64,000 bases of DNA from Paenibacillus rigui (lineage in GTDB: Bacteria; Bacillota; Bacilli; Paenibacillales; NBRC-103111). Position 1 is the stretch's first letter. Every line of letters starts with the position of its first letter. The translations under genes were made by a program, and so were the position numbers. The stretch covers positions 270,433 through 334,432 of the forward strand of contig NZ_NMQW01000023.1 in the NCBI RefSeq assembly GCF_002234615.1, in the 5' to 3' direction. The notes beneath the pieces are model-generated. The model was not told the DNA's origin, searched no databases, and saw nothing but the letters and a program-made list of their open reading frames with translations. Of the stretch, positions 8,135-16,836 are shown in pieces.

Positions 8135-8897
8135 CTTTGTCAGTCTTGTGCAAAACGAACAAATGAAAATTTACAGCCGCGTCCGCACTTGGATCATGCT
8201 GGGCATTTTGGCTCTTACCGTTATTCTGTATGCGGTCATGTTCAAGTATGTCATGGAATCCGGCATGAACAGTGCGCTTTCATTCATGTCGATGACGGCA
8301 GGGCTCTCCTTCCTCGTATTCGTGTTTTCCGTTATCGTCGCCGGGGACAGCGTAGCTTCCGAGTTTACATGGGGCACGATCAAGCTGCTGCTTATCCGCC
8401 CGGCAACACGGGCCAAAATTTTGGCAGCTAAATATGTTTCCGTAGTCCTGTTTTTGATAACTGCATTGGTCACCTTGTTCGTTTTTTCCTATTTCGTTGG
8501 CTTGCTTGTATTCGGAATGGGGGGAGCGGCGGGAGATGCGGGAGCTTTTCCTAGAATCGTTCAGGCCTATGGACTCAAATTCGTTGATTTGCTCATGTTC
8601 GTCACGTTAGCGTTTATGATTTCCACCGTTTTCCGCAGCAGCTCTCTGGCGATCGGGCTATCCATTTTTCTGATGTTTACGGCTAACGGCGTCGTACTCA
8701 TGCTGGCCGGGCTGAAATACAGCTGGGTAAAGTACACTTTGTTCGCGAATACCGATCTTTCGCCTTACCTGCTGGGGGATGCACCTTTGGTGAAGGGCAT
8801 GACGCTCGGCTTTTCGATTACCATGCTGGTCCTTTACTGGATCGTGATGTATGGAATCTCCTGGCTGCTGTTTACAAAACGGGATGTAGCGGGGTAA
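8127..8897 (+). CDS. ABC-2 type permease
   Basis: 256 residues from a TTG start at 8127, with GAGGGGG seven nt upstream and overlap with the ATPase gene. Six hydrophobic segments are visible, with the GDSVASEFTWGTIKLLLIRPATR motif between the second and third. That motif is characteristic of BcrB/YhcI-type export permeases. It should form the membrane part of the exporter with the preceding ATPase. Confidence 0.9.
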   Translation: MSSFVSLVQNEQMKIYSRVRTWIMLGILALTVILYAVMFKYVMESGMNSALSFMSMTAGLSFLVFVFSVIVAGDSVASEFTWGTIKLLLIRPATRAKILAAKYVSVVLFLITALVTLFVFSYFVGLLVFGMGGAAGDAGAFPRIVQAYGLKFVDLLMFVTLAFMISTVFRSSSLAIGLSIFLMFTANGVVLMLAGLKYSWVKYTLFANTDLSPYLLGDAPLVKGMTLGFSITMLVLYWIVMYGISWLLFTKRDVAG

Positions 8898-8943
8898 GGT
8901 GAAGTCCGGATTTGCGGGGGAAAAAGAAATCAGAACGCAATGC

Positions 8944-8993
8944 AGCCATGCGGGAGTGCAGGGAAAGCCCTGAAAACGCATGGCTTTATTTTT
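8944..8993 (+). terminator. Intrinsic terminator after ABC exporter
   Basis: AGCCATGCG (8944-8952) pairs with CGCATGGCT (8977-8985), with an inner AGGG/CCCT hairpin and a TTTATTTTT tail. Confidence 0.85.
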
Positions 8994-9065
8994 AGTAGAA
9001 AGGTTAGGTTTCACAACCTTCGTCTGCCTTGACAATCTTACGGCGTACGGCTTGCAGGCGTACGT

Positions 9066-9773
9066 ATGGGTAAGCTGGCCGTTGCGTTGTCGCTGACGGG
9101 CATGATCGTACTCATTTCCCGCACATCGAATCTCATGCAGGCTACGATGCTGGGCGGCGTGATCGACTATGCCAAGCAGACGCCGGGCTATTCGCTGGAA
9201 GCGCAGCTTCATATTATTATCGCCGGAGCTTCCATGGGAACATTGCTGGCGATCTTATTGATACCGACAGCGGTCCGTGTATCGGCCAAGCTGATTGGAA
9301 GGCTCGAAGTAACAGGCTCCTTGCCGCGGCTGTTTGTCGAATCCGTGTCGATCCGCAACCTGAAATACGCAGGCAAGCAGTTCAAGCCGCCGACCTGGGA
9401 GATGATTTCCAGGCTGCGGATCGGCGGGGTGCCCAAGAGATTGCTGCTGCTGAATACTGTCGTAACGGCTATATACACGGTAGGCGTGCTGGCCGCATTG
9501 AACGCATCCTTCCTTATGCCCCAATACAGTACGACCGCAACGCTGTCTTCGGGGCTGGTCAATGGGATCGCGACCATACTGATGACACTACTGGTCGACC
9601 CGCAAATTGCTTTGCTCACCGACAGGGCGATGAACGGCCAGGAAAGCATGTCCTCCTTAACCAAAATGTACGGGCTCCTGATGTTCTCGCGGTTTTGCGG
9701 AACGTGGCTGGCCCAGCTGCTGTTAGTGCCTTGTACCCTCATTATTCAGTGGACTGTTCCGTGGTGGACCTGA
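9066..9773 (+). CDS. amj: Amj-like lipid II flippase, N-terminus missing or frameshifted
   Basis: 235 residues of strongly hydrophobic protein matching the Amj/YdaH (DUF2837) family. Visible are an N-terminal VALSLTGMIVLISRTSNLMQATMLG and about six further membrane segments. Amj is the alternate to MurJ for flipping the peptidoglycan precursor lipid II in Bacillus. The frame is open 11 codons upstream of the ATG and encodes YGVRLAGVR, the conserved Amj block that follows the first membrane helix, then hits TGA at 9030-9032. The +1 frame from ATG 8980 encodes a hydrophobic stretch (FTTFVCLDNL). A frameshift near 9035 would therefore restore a full-length protein. No ribosome binding site precedes ATG 9066. 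It is probably a disrupted gene or a sequence error. Confidence 0.7.
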   Translation: MGKLAVALSLTGMIVLISRTSNLMQATMLGGVIDYAKQTPGYSLEAQLHIIIAGASMGTLLAILLIPTAVRVSAKLIGRLEVTGSLPRLFVESVSIRNLKYAGKQFKPPTWEMISRLRIGGVPKRLLLLNTVVTAIYTVGVLAALNASFLMPQYSTTATLSSGLVNGIATILMTLLVDPQIALLTDRAMNGQESMSSLTKMYGLLMFSRFCGTWLAQLLLVPCTLIIQWTVPWWT

Positions 9774-9925
9774 ATGGAATTGGGGAGGATTCACAATTTC
9801 TTTGGGAATCGTAGTGAAAATTAATAAGCTTTTATGAATGGCACGCCAGGAAAAAGGAATAACACGATTGATGTCGAATCATTACGTTTGCCAGGCAATT
9901 TATTTAAAAGGGGAACCGTAAGCCT

Positions 9926-10696
9926 ATGATTCAATTTGAAAAAGTTTCCAAAGTTTATCCCAATGGTACCGTGGGCCTAAACAACATAAATTTGACCATT
10001 CAGCCGGGAGAATTCGTCGTCATCGTAGGATTGTCCGGTGCCGGAAAATCAACACTCCTGAGGTCGATCAATCGTTTGCACGAAATAACCGATGGTCACA
10101 TTAAGATCGACGGCAAGTCCATCACGGCTGCCAGAGGAGCCGAGCTGCGCCGGATGCGCCGGGATATCGGCATGATCTTTCAGAGCTTTAATCTCGTGAA
10201 GCGCGTATCCGTTCTGCGCAATGTGCTTTCCGGGCGCGTAGGCTACCACTCGACCCTCACAACGCTTCTCGGTCTTTTCCCCAAAGAAGACATTGAGCTG
10301 TGTCTGAAGGCGCTGGAGCGCGTCAATATTCGGGAAAAAGCGTATTCGCGTGCTGACGAGCTGTCCGGAGGCCAGCAGCAGCGCGTTTCCATTGCCCGGG
10401 CATTGGCGCAGGAGGCTAAAATCATTCTTGCGGATGAGCCGGTCGCTTCCCTTGACCCGTTGACGACCCGCCAGGTTATGGACGATCTGAAGCGGATCAA
10501 TCAGGAGCTGGGGATTACAACGATTGTAAACCTGCACTTTATCGATTTGGCGCGTGAATATGCGACGCGAATTATTGGCTTGCGTGCGGGGCAGGTCGTA
10601 TTTGACGGACCCGTGGAAGAAGCGACGGATGAGAAATTTTCCGAAATTTACGGACGTGCGATTAAGAGAGACGAGCTGCTGGGGGTGGATGCCTGA
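9926..10696 (+). CDS. phnC: Phosphonate ABC transporter ATP-binding protein
   Basis: 256 residues. Walker A is [20 protein letters not shown] (about 35), the signature [15 protein letters not shown] (about 152), and Walker [13 protein letters not shown]. The family-specific phrase [22 protein letters not shown] is present. It energises uptake of phosphonates or phosphite through the two PhnE permeases. It is first gene of phnC-phnE-phnE; its TGA overlaps the next ATG. Confidence 0.95.
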   Translation: MIQFEKVSKVYPNGTVGLNNINLTIQPGEFVVIVGLSGAGKSTLLRSINRLHEITDGHIKIDGKSITAARGAELRRMRRDIGMIFQSFNLVKRVSVLRNVLSGRVGYHSTLTTLLGLFPKEDIELCLKALERVNIREKAYSRADELSGGQQQRVSIARALAQEAKIILADEPVASLDPLTTRQVMDDLKRINQELGITTIVNLHFIDLAREYATRIIGLRAGQVVFDGPVEEATDEKFSEIYGRAIKRDELLGVDA

Positions 10697-11487
10697 TGAC
10701 AGCTTCCGAACAACGCAAGAAGCTGGAGAAGCCGTCTAACACCAAGTCTTACATGACGACGCTGTTAATCCTAGTACTGCTTTGGTGGAGCGGTGCGAAA
10801 ACCGATGCTTCGCTTTCTACGTTAATGACCGGCATGCCTGAGATGGGCAAGCTTCTCAAAGAAATGGTTCCTCCGGACTGGAGCTACATCGATGTCGTGT
10901 GGAAGCCGATGGTGGAGACCGTGCAAATGGCCATTATCGGTACGACGATCGGCGGGATCGCTGCTATTCCTGTCGCGCTGCTGGCTGCGGGAAATGTGTC
11001 CAGATCGCCTTGGATTTATCATCCGGCCCGGATCATCCTGAACCTGATTCGCACGATCCCTGAGCTGTTGTTTGCGGCTTTTTTCGTTGCGATCTTCGGC
11101 ATCGGGGCTATGCCGGGGGTTATGGCTTTGGCTTTCTTCGCCTTCGGTCTCGTAGCCAAGCTGACGTTCGAGGCTATTGAAGCTATTGATCCGGGACCGC
11201 TGGAGGCAATGACGGCTGTAGGCGCCAACAAATGGCAGTGGATCCACTTCGGAGTGCTCCCGCAGGTGGCGGCCCAATATATGGCCTTCTTCTTGTATAC
11301 CTTTGAAGTCAATATTAGAGCCGCTGCCGTACTCGGCTTGGTAGGCGCTGGCGGGATCGGTCTATTCCTGGACCGCACCTTGCAGCAGTTCCGTTATGAC
11401 AGATCTTCGCTTATTATTATTTTAACGCTGGCTATTGTTCTTGTTATTGATTATGTCAGCACGAAAGTCAGGGAGAAGCTGCTATGA
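10696..11487 (+). CDS. phnE: Phosphonate ABC transporter permease 1
   Basis: 263 residues with about five membrane segments and the EAA-type loop EAIEAIDPGPLEAMTAVGANKWQWIHFGVLPQV, diagnostic of PhnE. It overlaps phnC by one base and the second permease by four (ATGA). It should pair with the second PhnE as a heterodimeric channel. Confidence 0.94.
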   Translation: MTASEQRKKLEKPSNTKSYMTTLLILVLLWWSGAKTDASLSTLMTGMPEMGKLLKEMVPPDWSYIDVVWKPMVETVQMAIIGTTIGGIAAIPVALLAAGNVSRSPWIYHPARIILNLIRTIPELLFAAFFVAIFGIGAMPGVMALAFFAFGLVAKLTFEAIEAIDPGPLEAMTAVGANKWQWIHFGVLPQVAAQYMAFFLYTFEVNIRAAAVLGLVGAGGIGLFLDRTLQQFRYDRSSLIIILTLAIVLVIDYVSTKVREKLL

Positions 11488-12263
11488 CAAATACATCCTC
11501 TCGTATCCGTTTTTGGGTCATTGCCGTTCTTATCGTCTTGGTGTACTACTGGTCGGTTACCGGCCTGAAGCTGGAAGGGTTCACGGAAAATGCCGGCCGG
11601 GATTTCACGACCATTGTGAAAGGCTTGCTTCATCCCGATTGGGGCTATGTGTATCTTCCGGAGGGCGAGGATTTGCTCCGGGGATTGCTTGAGACATTGG
11701 CCATTTCCATTCTAGGTACGGTGATTTCCGCTATCATTTGTATTCCGTTTGCCTTCTGGGCTGCGAACAATATGAGCCGCTTCAAATCCGTTCCGGCTTC
11801 GGGAAAATTCGTTCTCAGTCTGATCCGGACATTTCCGGAAATCATTATGGCAATCATCTTTATAAAAGCTGTAGGTCCCGGCTCCTATGCAGGGGTATTG
11901 GCGCTTGGACTGCATTCCATCGGGATGCTCGGCAAGCTGTACTCCGAGGCGATCGAAAACCTGGATCTGGGTCCCACCGAAGCATTGGTCGCCTGTGGCG
12001 CCAACAGGCTTCAGGTCCTGTGGTTTGCCGTCATTCCACAGGTGATTCCGCATTTCCTGTCGTTCGCGATGTACCGCTTCGAGATCAACATCCGCTCCGC
12101 GTCGATTCTTGGCTTGATTGGGGCCGGGGGGATCGGTACCCCGCTCATCTTCGCCTTGGAAGCCCGGGCATGGAATCGTGTCGGTATTATATTGCTGGGA
12201 ATTATCGTGATGGTTACGATCATCGACTATATTTCCTCAGCCATTCGCAAGCGTCTGGTATAA
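11484..12263 (+). CDS. phnE: Phosphonate ABC transporter permease 2
   Basis: 259 residues, paralogous to the preceding gene. The loop here is EAIENLDLGPTEALVACGANRLQVLWFAVIPQV, and the C-terminal half has the same RSASILGLIGAGGIG motif. A tandem pair of PhnE permeases is common in Firmicutes. The binding protein phnD is not next in the operon but lies at 13871 on the other strand. Confidence 0.94.
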   Translation: MTNTSSRIRFWVIAVLIVLVYYWSVTGLKLEGFTENAGRDFTTIVKGLLHPDWGYVYLPEGEDLLRGLLETLAISILGTVISAIICIPFAFWAANNMSRFKSVPASGKFVLSLIRTFPEIIMAIIFIKAVGPGSYAGVLALGLHSIGMLGKLYSEAIENLDLGPTEALVACGANRLQVLWFAVIPQVIPHFLSFAMYRFEINIRSASILGLIGAGGIGTPLIFALEARAWNRVGIILLGIIVMVTIIDYISSAIRKRLV

Positions 12264-12312
12264 AGCGTAATGAAAATAGAGATTTAGATTTAGACTGGCC
12301 CCAGAAATCGTA

Positions 12313-12362
12313 ACAGCGACAGACTTGGACGAGAAAAAGTCCAAGTCTGTCGCTGTATTTTT
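12313..12362 (+). terminator. Strong intrinsic terminator after phnCEE
   Basis: A perfect 18-bp stem (12313-12330 with 12339-12356) and an 8-nt loop are followed by ATTTTT. It ends the phn transcript, so phnD is transcribed separately. Confidence 0.95.
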
Positions 12363-12442
12363 GAAGTATCGCTTCCGTAAGCGGGATAAAAATCTCAATG
12401 TTCCAGTACAACTTGAGCGATTAATACATTTGACGAGTAGGA

Positions 12443-13162
12443 TTATGAAAGGATTGCGCCACCCTCGACATGAATGACAGATCCAGTCGTAAATGTATTT
12501 TTAGCCAAGTACACATAGGCCTCGGCAATTTCCTCAGGCTTTGCAATATGCTTCAGCAACATTGACTGAGCAATCGCTTGAAACATCGCTTCGCGACTTT
12601 CCTCGTCCATCCCACTAAATATGGGTGTATCCACTACACCCGGCGATACGGCGTTGATTCGAATCGGCGCCAAGTCCACCGCTAAGCCACGAACAAGCCC
12701 TTCAATTGCTGAGTTGATCGCAGCCACCGTCGAGGTGCCTTGTGCCGGGCGTATGCTAAATGTACCGGAGGTCAACGTGATTGACCCGGACTTCTTGATG
12801 AAAGGCAATGCGGCTTTCACGGTCAAGTATTGTCCCCAGAACTTGCTATCAAAGGCTGCCCTTGCCGTATCGATGGGCAAAGCATTAAAGGGAGTCATGG
12901 CCGAATCTCCGGCGGCCGTAACGACGAGGTGCTCGAAGGGTCCCAAGCTCTCAAAGAATTGTTTCGTCTGGCTTTCATCCCGGAAATCAAGTACGAGCCC
13001 TTGCGCCTCCTGACCCAACTCCTTCTTCGCCTCATCTACTTTGATTTGTGACCGGCTGGCGACGATGATTTGAGCGCCTTGAGTGAGGAGTGATTTTGCG
13101 ACCGCCAGGCCAATACCCGAAGTACCGCCTATGATGACAGCACGATGGTTTTGCAATGACAT
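12443..13162 (-). CDS. SDR-fold protein lacking the catalytic Tyr and Lys
   Basis: 239 residues. The Rossmann cofactor motif GGTSGIG is at residues 12-18, and INAVSPGVVDTPIF and the C-terminal GSVIHVEGGAILS are classical SDR. At the active site, the usual Tyr-Ala-Ala-Ser-Lys is replaced by VAAIN, while the preceding TSGT serine is kept. Catalysis by the standard SDR mechanism is therefore unlikely without a substitute. It is divergent from a MerR regulator through a promoter with a 19-bp spacer, implying effector-inducible expression. The substrate is unknown. Confidence 0.85.
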   Translation of the reverse strand: MSLQNHRAVIIGGTSGIGLAVAKSLLTQGAQIIVASRSQIKVDEAKKELGQEAQGLVLDFRDESQTKQFFESLGPFEHLVVTAAGDSAMTPFNALPIDTARAAFDSKFWGQYLTVKAALPFIKKSGSITLTSGTFSIRPAQGTSTVAAINSAIEGLVRGLAVDLAPIRINAVSPGVVDTPIFSGMDEESREAMFQAIAQSMLLKHIAKPEEIAEAYVYLAKNTFTTGSVIHVEGGAILS

Positions 13163-13251
13163 GTTTTATACCTCCTTATTGGATGAGCGTTCAACTAATA
13201 AAATAGTGACCCTTTTCGAGGTCCGGAATCAGTGCAGGGTGCTCAAATGAA

Positions 13252-13282
13252 ATGATAAAGTATAGAGTGCACTCGATAGCAA
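13252..13282 (-). promoter_or_regulatory. MerR-type promoter with 19-bp spacer and central dyad
   Basis: On the minus strand, TTGCTA (13277-13282) and TATCAT (13252-13257) are separated by 19 nt instead of 17. The perfect palindrome GAGTGCACTC lies inside the spacer at 13265-13274. This is the classical arrangement of promoters activated by MerR-family proteins, and it points at the SDR gene. The leader would be about 85 nt. Confidence 0.8.
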
Positions 13283-13312
13283 TACAGTTCGAATCAATGT
13301 TATAATAGAAAA

Positions 13313-13714
13313 ATGGAAAATACTTTTTCGAGCAAACAAGTTTCCGACAAGACTGGATTGAGCATCCACACATTGCGATACTATGAGCAAATAGGTTTAA
13401 TTGACGGTATCGTACGGGATGAAAATGGATATCGCGAGTATTCAGAGTCCGATATTGTATGGTTCCAGGTTTTAAGTTACTTTCGAGCGATGGGGATGCC
13501 CATCCGGGAGATGCAGGAGTTTATCGCCTTGCACAATAGTGAAGTCTCCACAATAACAGCCCGACGAGAATTCATGGAAAGTTATCGCAGTAAAGTTGTC
13601 GATCAAGTAAAGAGCCTTGAAAAGACACTGGAGAAAATCGATGATAAAATCAAATTTTTCAAAAATCTGGAGGACCCGGATAAACTACGATCTGAACACG
13701 ACACCACAAGTTGA
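13313..13714 (+). CDS. MerR family transcriptional regulator
   Basis: 133 residues. The N-terminal winged helix reads SSKQVSDKTGLSIHTLRYYEQIGLI and is followed by a long C-terminal coiled coil (about 80-125). No Cys cluster is present, so metal sensing is unlikely; members of this size sense small organic effectors or stress. TATAAT at 13301-13306 is its likely -10. It presumably controls the divergent SDR gene. Confidence 0.9.
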   Translation: MENTFSSKQVSDKTGLSIHTLRYYEQIGLIDGIVRDENGYREYSESDIVWFQVLSYFRAMGMPIREMQEFIALHNSEVSTITARREFMESYRSKVVDQVKSLEKTLEKIDDKIKFFKNLEDPDKLRSEHDTTS

Positions 13715-13737
13715 TGTGTAAAGTCCATAAAAGTGAC

Positions 13738-13766
13738 AAAGGAGCTGCTGCGGCAGCTCCTTTTCT
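13738..13766 (+). terminator. Intrinsic terminator after merR gene
   Basis: AAAGGAGCTG pairs with CAGCTCCTTT around a short loop and continues into TTCTT. Confidence 0.85.
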
Positions 13767-13820
13767 TACTACATGTTCAAGCAGCATACCATGTTTACCC
13801 CCTATCGGCTTTTCCCGAAA

Positions 13821-13847
13821 ATAAAAAACCTCCCCGTTCAGGGGAGG
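13821..13847 (-). terminator. Intrinsic terminator after phnD
   Basis: CCTCCCC/GGGGAGG stem with a 5-nt loop. On the minus strand it is followed by six T, about 25 nt beyond the phnD stop. Confidence 0.85.
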
Positions 13848-13870
13848 CTTGTCAGCTAACACAGCTTAAC

Positions 13871-14833
13871 TTACTTTTGTCCAACCAGTTTGGAATATTC
13901 ACGAACGACATCAAATTTCTTGTCGTCGGATTTCATGTAACCGCGGTGGGAGTATACGTCAAAAATAATTTTAGCACCTTCAGGGTCTTTGTTAATGTCC
14001 ATAAAGGCTTGAGAGATTTTGTCTCTCCAAGCTTGATCCATATCATTACGAACCGTGATGGTATCGTTAGGAATAGGAGCGGTATATGCCAATACGCGGG
14101 TTTTGGAGAATACATCCGGTACATCTTTAACAACGGTATTACGAGCATCCTGGAACACGGCAGCCGCATCCACTTGGCCATTCAGAACAGCCAATACGCC
14201 TTTGTCATGGCCTTTAACTTCGATACCTGTTACATCCTTCTCAGGATCGATGCCGGCTTTCTTCATCTCGCTTGCAGGCCATACATAACCCGCGGAGGAA
14301 GTAACGCCCTGCCATGCGATCTTTTTACCTTTCAAATCTTTAATATCTTTAATCGGGGAATCTGCTTTGACGATAATCATTGCTTTATAGAAGTCAACAA
14401 GATCTTTGGTATCTTTACCTGTTGCATCTTCAATACCGTAGCGTTGTGCTTGCAGCAAAAGGTCAGCCGCTTTCTTCTCGTCATGCGCCAGAACATAAGC
14501 ATTCGGAGGCAGGAAGCCGATATCAACTTGCTTGGAAGCCATAGCCTCGATAACTGTGTTGTAGTTAGTGGATACGGATACTTTCACCGGAATGCCCAGC
14601 TTGTCGCCAAGCAGCTTCTCAAGCGGTTTCGCTTTCGCTTCCAGTGTTTCTGCGCTTTGAGAAGGTACGAATTGAACTTTCAATTCCTTAGGTACGTACC
14701 CTTTGGCTGTCTCCTGTTTTTTGTCTGCCGGAGCCGGTGCAGCCGGAGTAGGCTCAGCTTTCTTGGCACAGCCTGCTGCGATACCTGCTGTCAGCAAAAG
14801 AGAAAGACTGATGGTTGTAAGCTTTTTTAACAT
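13871..14833 (-). CDS. phnD: Phosphonate-binding lipoprotein
   Basis: 320 residues. A lipoprotein signal with lipobox IAAGC (Cys22) is followed by an Ala/Pro/Lys linker and a PhnD-type periplasmic binding fold. Visible family phrases are LKVQFVPSQSAETLEAKAKPLEKLLG, DIGFLPPNAYVLAHD, IAWQGVTSSAGYVWP and AAVFQDARNTV. It should capture phosphonate, phosphite or a related anion for the PhnCEE channel. It is separated from phnCEE by the SDR/MerR pair and lies on the opposite strand with its own promoter region and terminator. Confidence 0.93.
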   Translation of the reverse strand: MLKKLTTISLSLLLTAGIAAGCAKKAEPTPAAPAPADKKQETAKGYVPKELKVQFVPSQSAETLEAKAKPLEKLLGDKLGIPVKVSVSTNYNTVIEAMASKQVDIGFLPPNAYVLAHDEKKAADLLLQAQRYGIEDATGKDTKDLVDFYKAMIIVKADSPIKDIKDLKGKKIAWQGVTSSAGYVWPASEMKKAGIDPEKDVTGIEVKGHDKGVLAVLNGQVDAAAVFQDARNTVVKDVPDVFSKTRVLAYTAPIPNDTITVRNDMDQAWRDKISQAFMDINKDPEGAKIIFDVYSHRGYMKSDDKKFDVVREYSKLVGQK

Positions 14834-14902
14834 GTTTTTGACCTCCTGTTAAATATGGTATCTCATCCAACATCTACTATAGCACATAATACCCAAATCA
14901 AC

Positions 14903-14932
14903 AGTAAATAAATTATGAAAATAGCATGTAAA
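14903..14932 (-). promoter_or_regulatory. Possible PhoP box upstream of phnD
   Basis: On the minus strand TTTACA, TTTTCA and TTTACT recur at 11- and 13-nt spacing, resembling the direct TTHACA repeats bound by PhoP in Bacillus. The match is imperfect and the region is AT-rich. Confidence 0.35.
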
Positions 14933-14962
14933 GATTAATTTATTAGCGAATGATAGCTTTCA

Positions 14963-14992
14963 TTGAACGTGTGGACCTATTTTTGCTATAGT
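14963..14992 (+). promoter_or_regulatory. Promoter of the nucleotidase gene
   Basis: TTGAAC (14963-14968), 18-nt spacer, TATAGT (14987-14992), about 58 nt before the start codon. Confidence 0.65.
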
Positions 14993-15049
14993 GGAAGCAC
15001 AGGAGTCATGCTTAATATTGGAAAAAGTTCAGGCTGGAGATGATTATAG

Positions 15050-16639
15050 ATGGAAAATAACGACAGATGTAAGCTTACGATATTACAAACCAGTGATATC
15101 CATGGAGCACTGCTGCCGATACAGTATGCAAATAATGGGCCGACGCAATCCGGATTTGCCAAGATTGCTTCACTTATCGAGCAGGAACGGAACCATAATG
15201 GTTATGTGCTTGTGATGGACAATGGGGATTTGATTCAGGGGACACCGCTGGCTTATCACCATGCGAAGCTGAATGCCGATGCTCCGAATCCGATGATCCG
15301 CTGCCTGAATGAAACAGGCTACGACGGCGCGGTTATCGGCAACCATGAATTTAATTATGGGATGGATATATTGAACAAAGCGGTGCGGGAATCCCGGTTT
15401 CCGTGGCTTTGCGCCAATATTGTGGATGAGGCGACCGGCGAGCCGGTCTTCGGAAGTCCCTATCGCATCTTTACATCGCCCGAAGGGGTGAGGGTTGCGG
15501 TGCTTGGCTTGACAACCCATTACATTCCTCATTGGGAGAAGCCGGAGCATATTGCCGGGCTTCGTTTTGAGCATGCCCTGGAGTCGGCAGCCAAATGGGT
15601 GTCGAAGATACGCCGTGAAGAGAAGCCCGATGTGATGGTTGTTTCGTACCATGGCGGCTTCGAACGGGATTTGCAGACAGGAGAACCTACAGAGCCTTTG
15701 ACCGGTGAGAATGTAGGCTATGCCTTGTGTACCGAGGTGGAAGGGATCGATGTGCTGTTGACCGGCCATCAGCATCGGACGATAGCCCGGGAAGTCAATG
15801 GAGTGACCGTTGTTCAGCCGGGCAGCCAGGGGACGAAGCTTGGCAAAGTGCAGCTGGAGCTTGAGCGCCGTGACGGCCGCTTTGTCGTGCTGAACAAAAG
15901 CTCCGAGCTCCTGTCGCCGGAGGGGCAGGATACGGCCGCATCCATCGTGGAGCTAGTCTCCGAGGATGAGGCGTTAACCCAGGCATGGCTGGATACGCCG
16001 ATCGGCAAGCTCCTCGGCGATATGCAGATCACCGACCCGATGGCCGTCCGGCTGAAGGAGCACCCGCTCATTGAATTCATTAATAAAGTACAGATGGACA
16101 TATCCGGTGCCCGGATCTCCAATACGGCTTTGTTCGACAATGTGTCCCCGGGCTTCCCTTCGGACATTACGATGCGGGATATCGTATCCAATTATATTTA
16201 TCCGAATACATTGCAGGTGATTCGGATTAGCGGTCAGGACATTAAGGATGCGCTGGAGCGTTCGGCATCGTATTTTGCGACGTACACGGGTGAAGGTCCG
16301 GTGAGGGTTAATCCATCGTTCAGTGAACCGAAGCCGCAGCATTATAATTATGATATGTGGGAAGGCATTCAATATAAGCTGAACATATCCCTGCCGGAGG
16401 GACAGCGTGTCGTACAGCTGGACTATGAGGGGGAAACGCTGGATCTGAACGCTGAGTACGACGTGGTAATGAACAACTACCGCGCTGCCGGCGGAGGCAA
16501 TTATACGATGTTCCAGAGCAAGCCGGTCGTGCGCGATATTCCTACGGATATGGCGGAGCTGCTGGCCAGCTACATCATGGAGCGGGGAACGATCGAAGCA
16601 TCGCTCAACGCGAACTGGGAAGTTGTCTGGAACAGCTAG
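15050..16639 (+). CDS. Calcineurin-like 5'-nucleotidase / cyclic phosphodiesterase
   Basis: 529 residues without a signal peptide, so cytoplasmic. Metallophosphatase motifs are in order: TSDIHG (about 17), MDNGDLIQG (about 57), GNHEFNYG (about 97), VVSYHGG (about 200) and LLTGHQHR (about 240). The C-terminal 5'-nucleotidase domain (from about 330) ends with the substrate-stacking YRAAGGGNY. Relatives hydrolyse nucleoside monophosphates, 2',3'-cyclic nucleotides or UDP-sugars. GGAGATGAT precedes the ATG. It is monocistronic. Confidence 0.9.
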   Translation: MENNDRCKLTILQTSDIHGALLPIQYANNGPTQSGFAKIASLIEQERNHNGYVLVMDNGDLIQGTPLAYHHAKLNADAPNPMIRCLNETGYDGAVIGNHEFNYGMDILNKAVRESRFPWLCANIVDEATGEPVFGSPYRIFTSPEGVRVAVLGLTTHYIPHWEKPEHIAGLRFEHALESAAKWVSKIRREEKPDVMVVSYHGGFERDLQTGEPTEPLTGENVGYALCTEVEGIDVLLTGHQHRTIAREVNGVTVVQPGSQGTKLGKVQLELERRDGRFVVLNKSSELLSPEGQDTAASIVELVSEDEALTQAWLDTPIGKLLGDMQITDPMAVRLKEHPLIEFINKVQMDISGARISNTALFDNVSPGFPSDITMRDIVSNYIYPNTLQVIRISGQDIKDALERSASYFATYTGEGPVRVNPSFSEPKPQHYNYDMWEGIQYKLNISLPEGQRVVQLDYEGETLDLNAEYDVVMNNYRAAGGGNYTMFQSKPVVRDIPTDMAELLASYIMERGTIEASLNANWEVVWNS

Positions 16640-16684
16640 CCGCATTGAAAGTAGATGTACGTTCAATTAAAGAGCGTTACTGAG

Positions 16685-16711
16685 AAGGAGCTGCGTATGC
16701 GGCTCCTTTTT
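16685..16711 (+). terminator. Intrinsic terminator after nucleotidase
   Basis: AAGGAGC/GCTCCTT stem, short loop and TTTTT. Confidence 0.85.
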
Positions 16712-16836
16712 GCGTCTCTACAAGCTGCCATACAATAGATGGATGGTAGGAAAATGAATTTATACTTTACTTAATTAATGCGTTAATGTATCATCTAATT
16801 ATCGCAGTAAAATTTCAATGGTTGGGAGAGGGAACG

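Noticed and set aside
13733..14830. 365-residue frame antisense to phnD
   Set aside because: PhnD is certain by lipobox and fold; the opposite frame has no family features and crosses two terminators.
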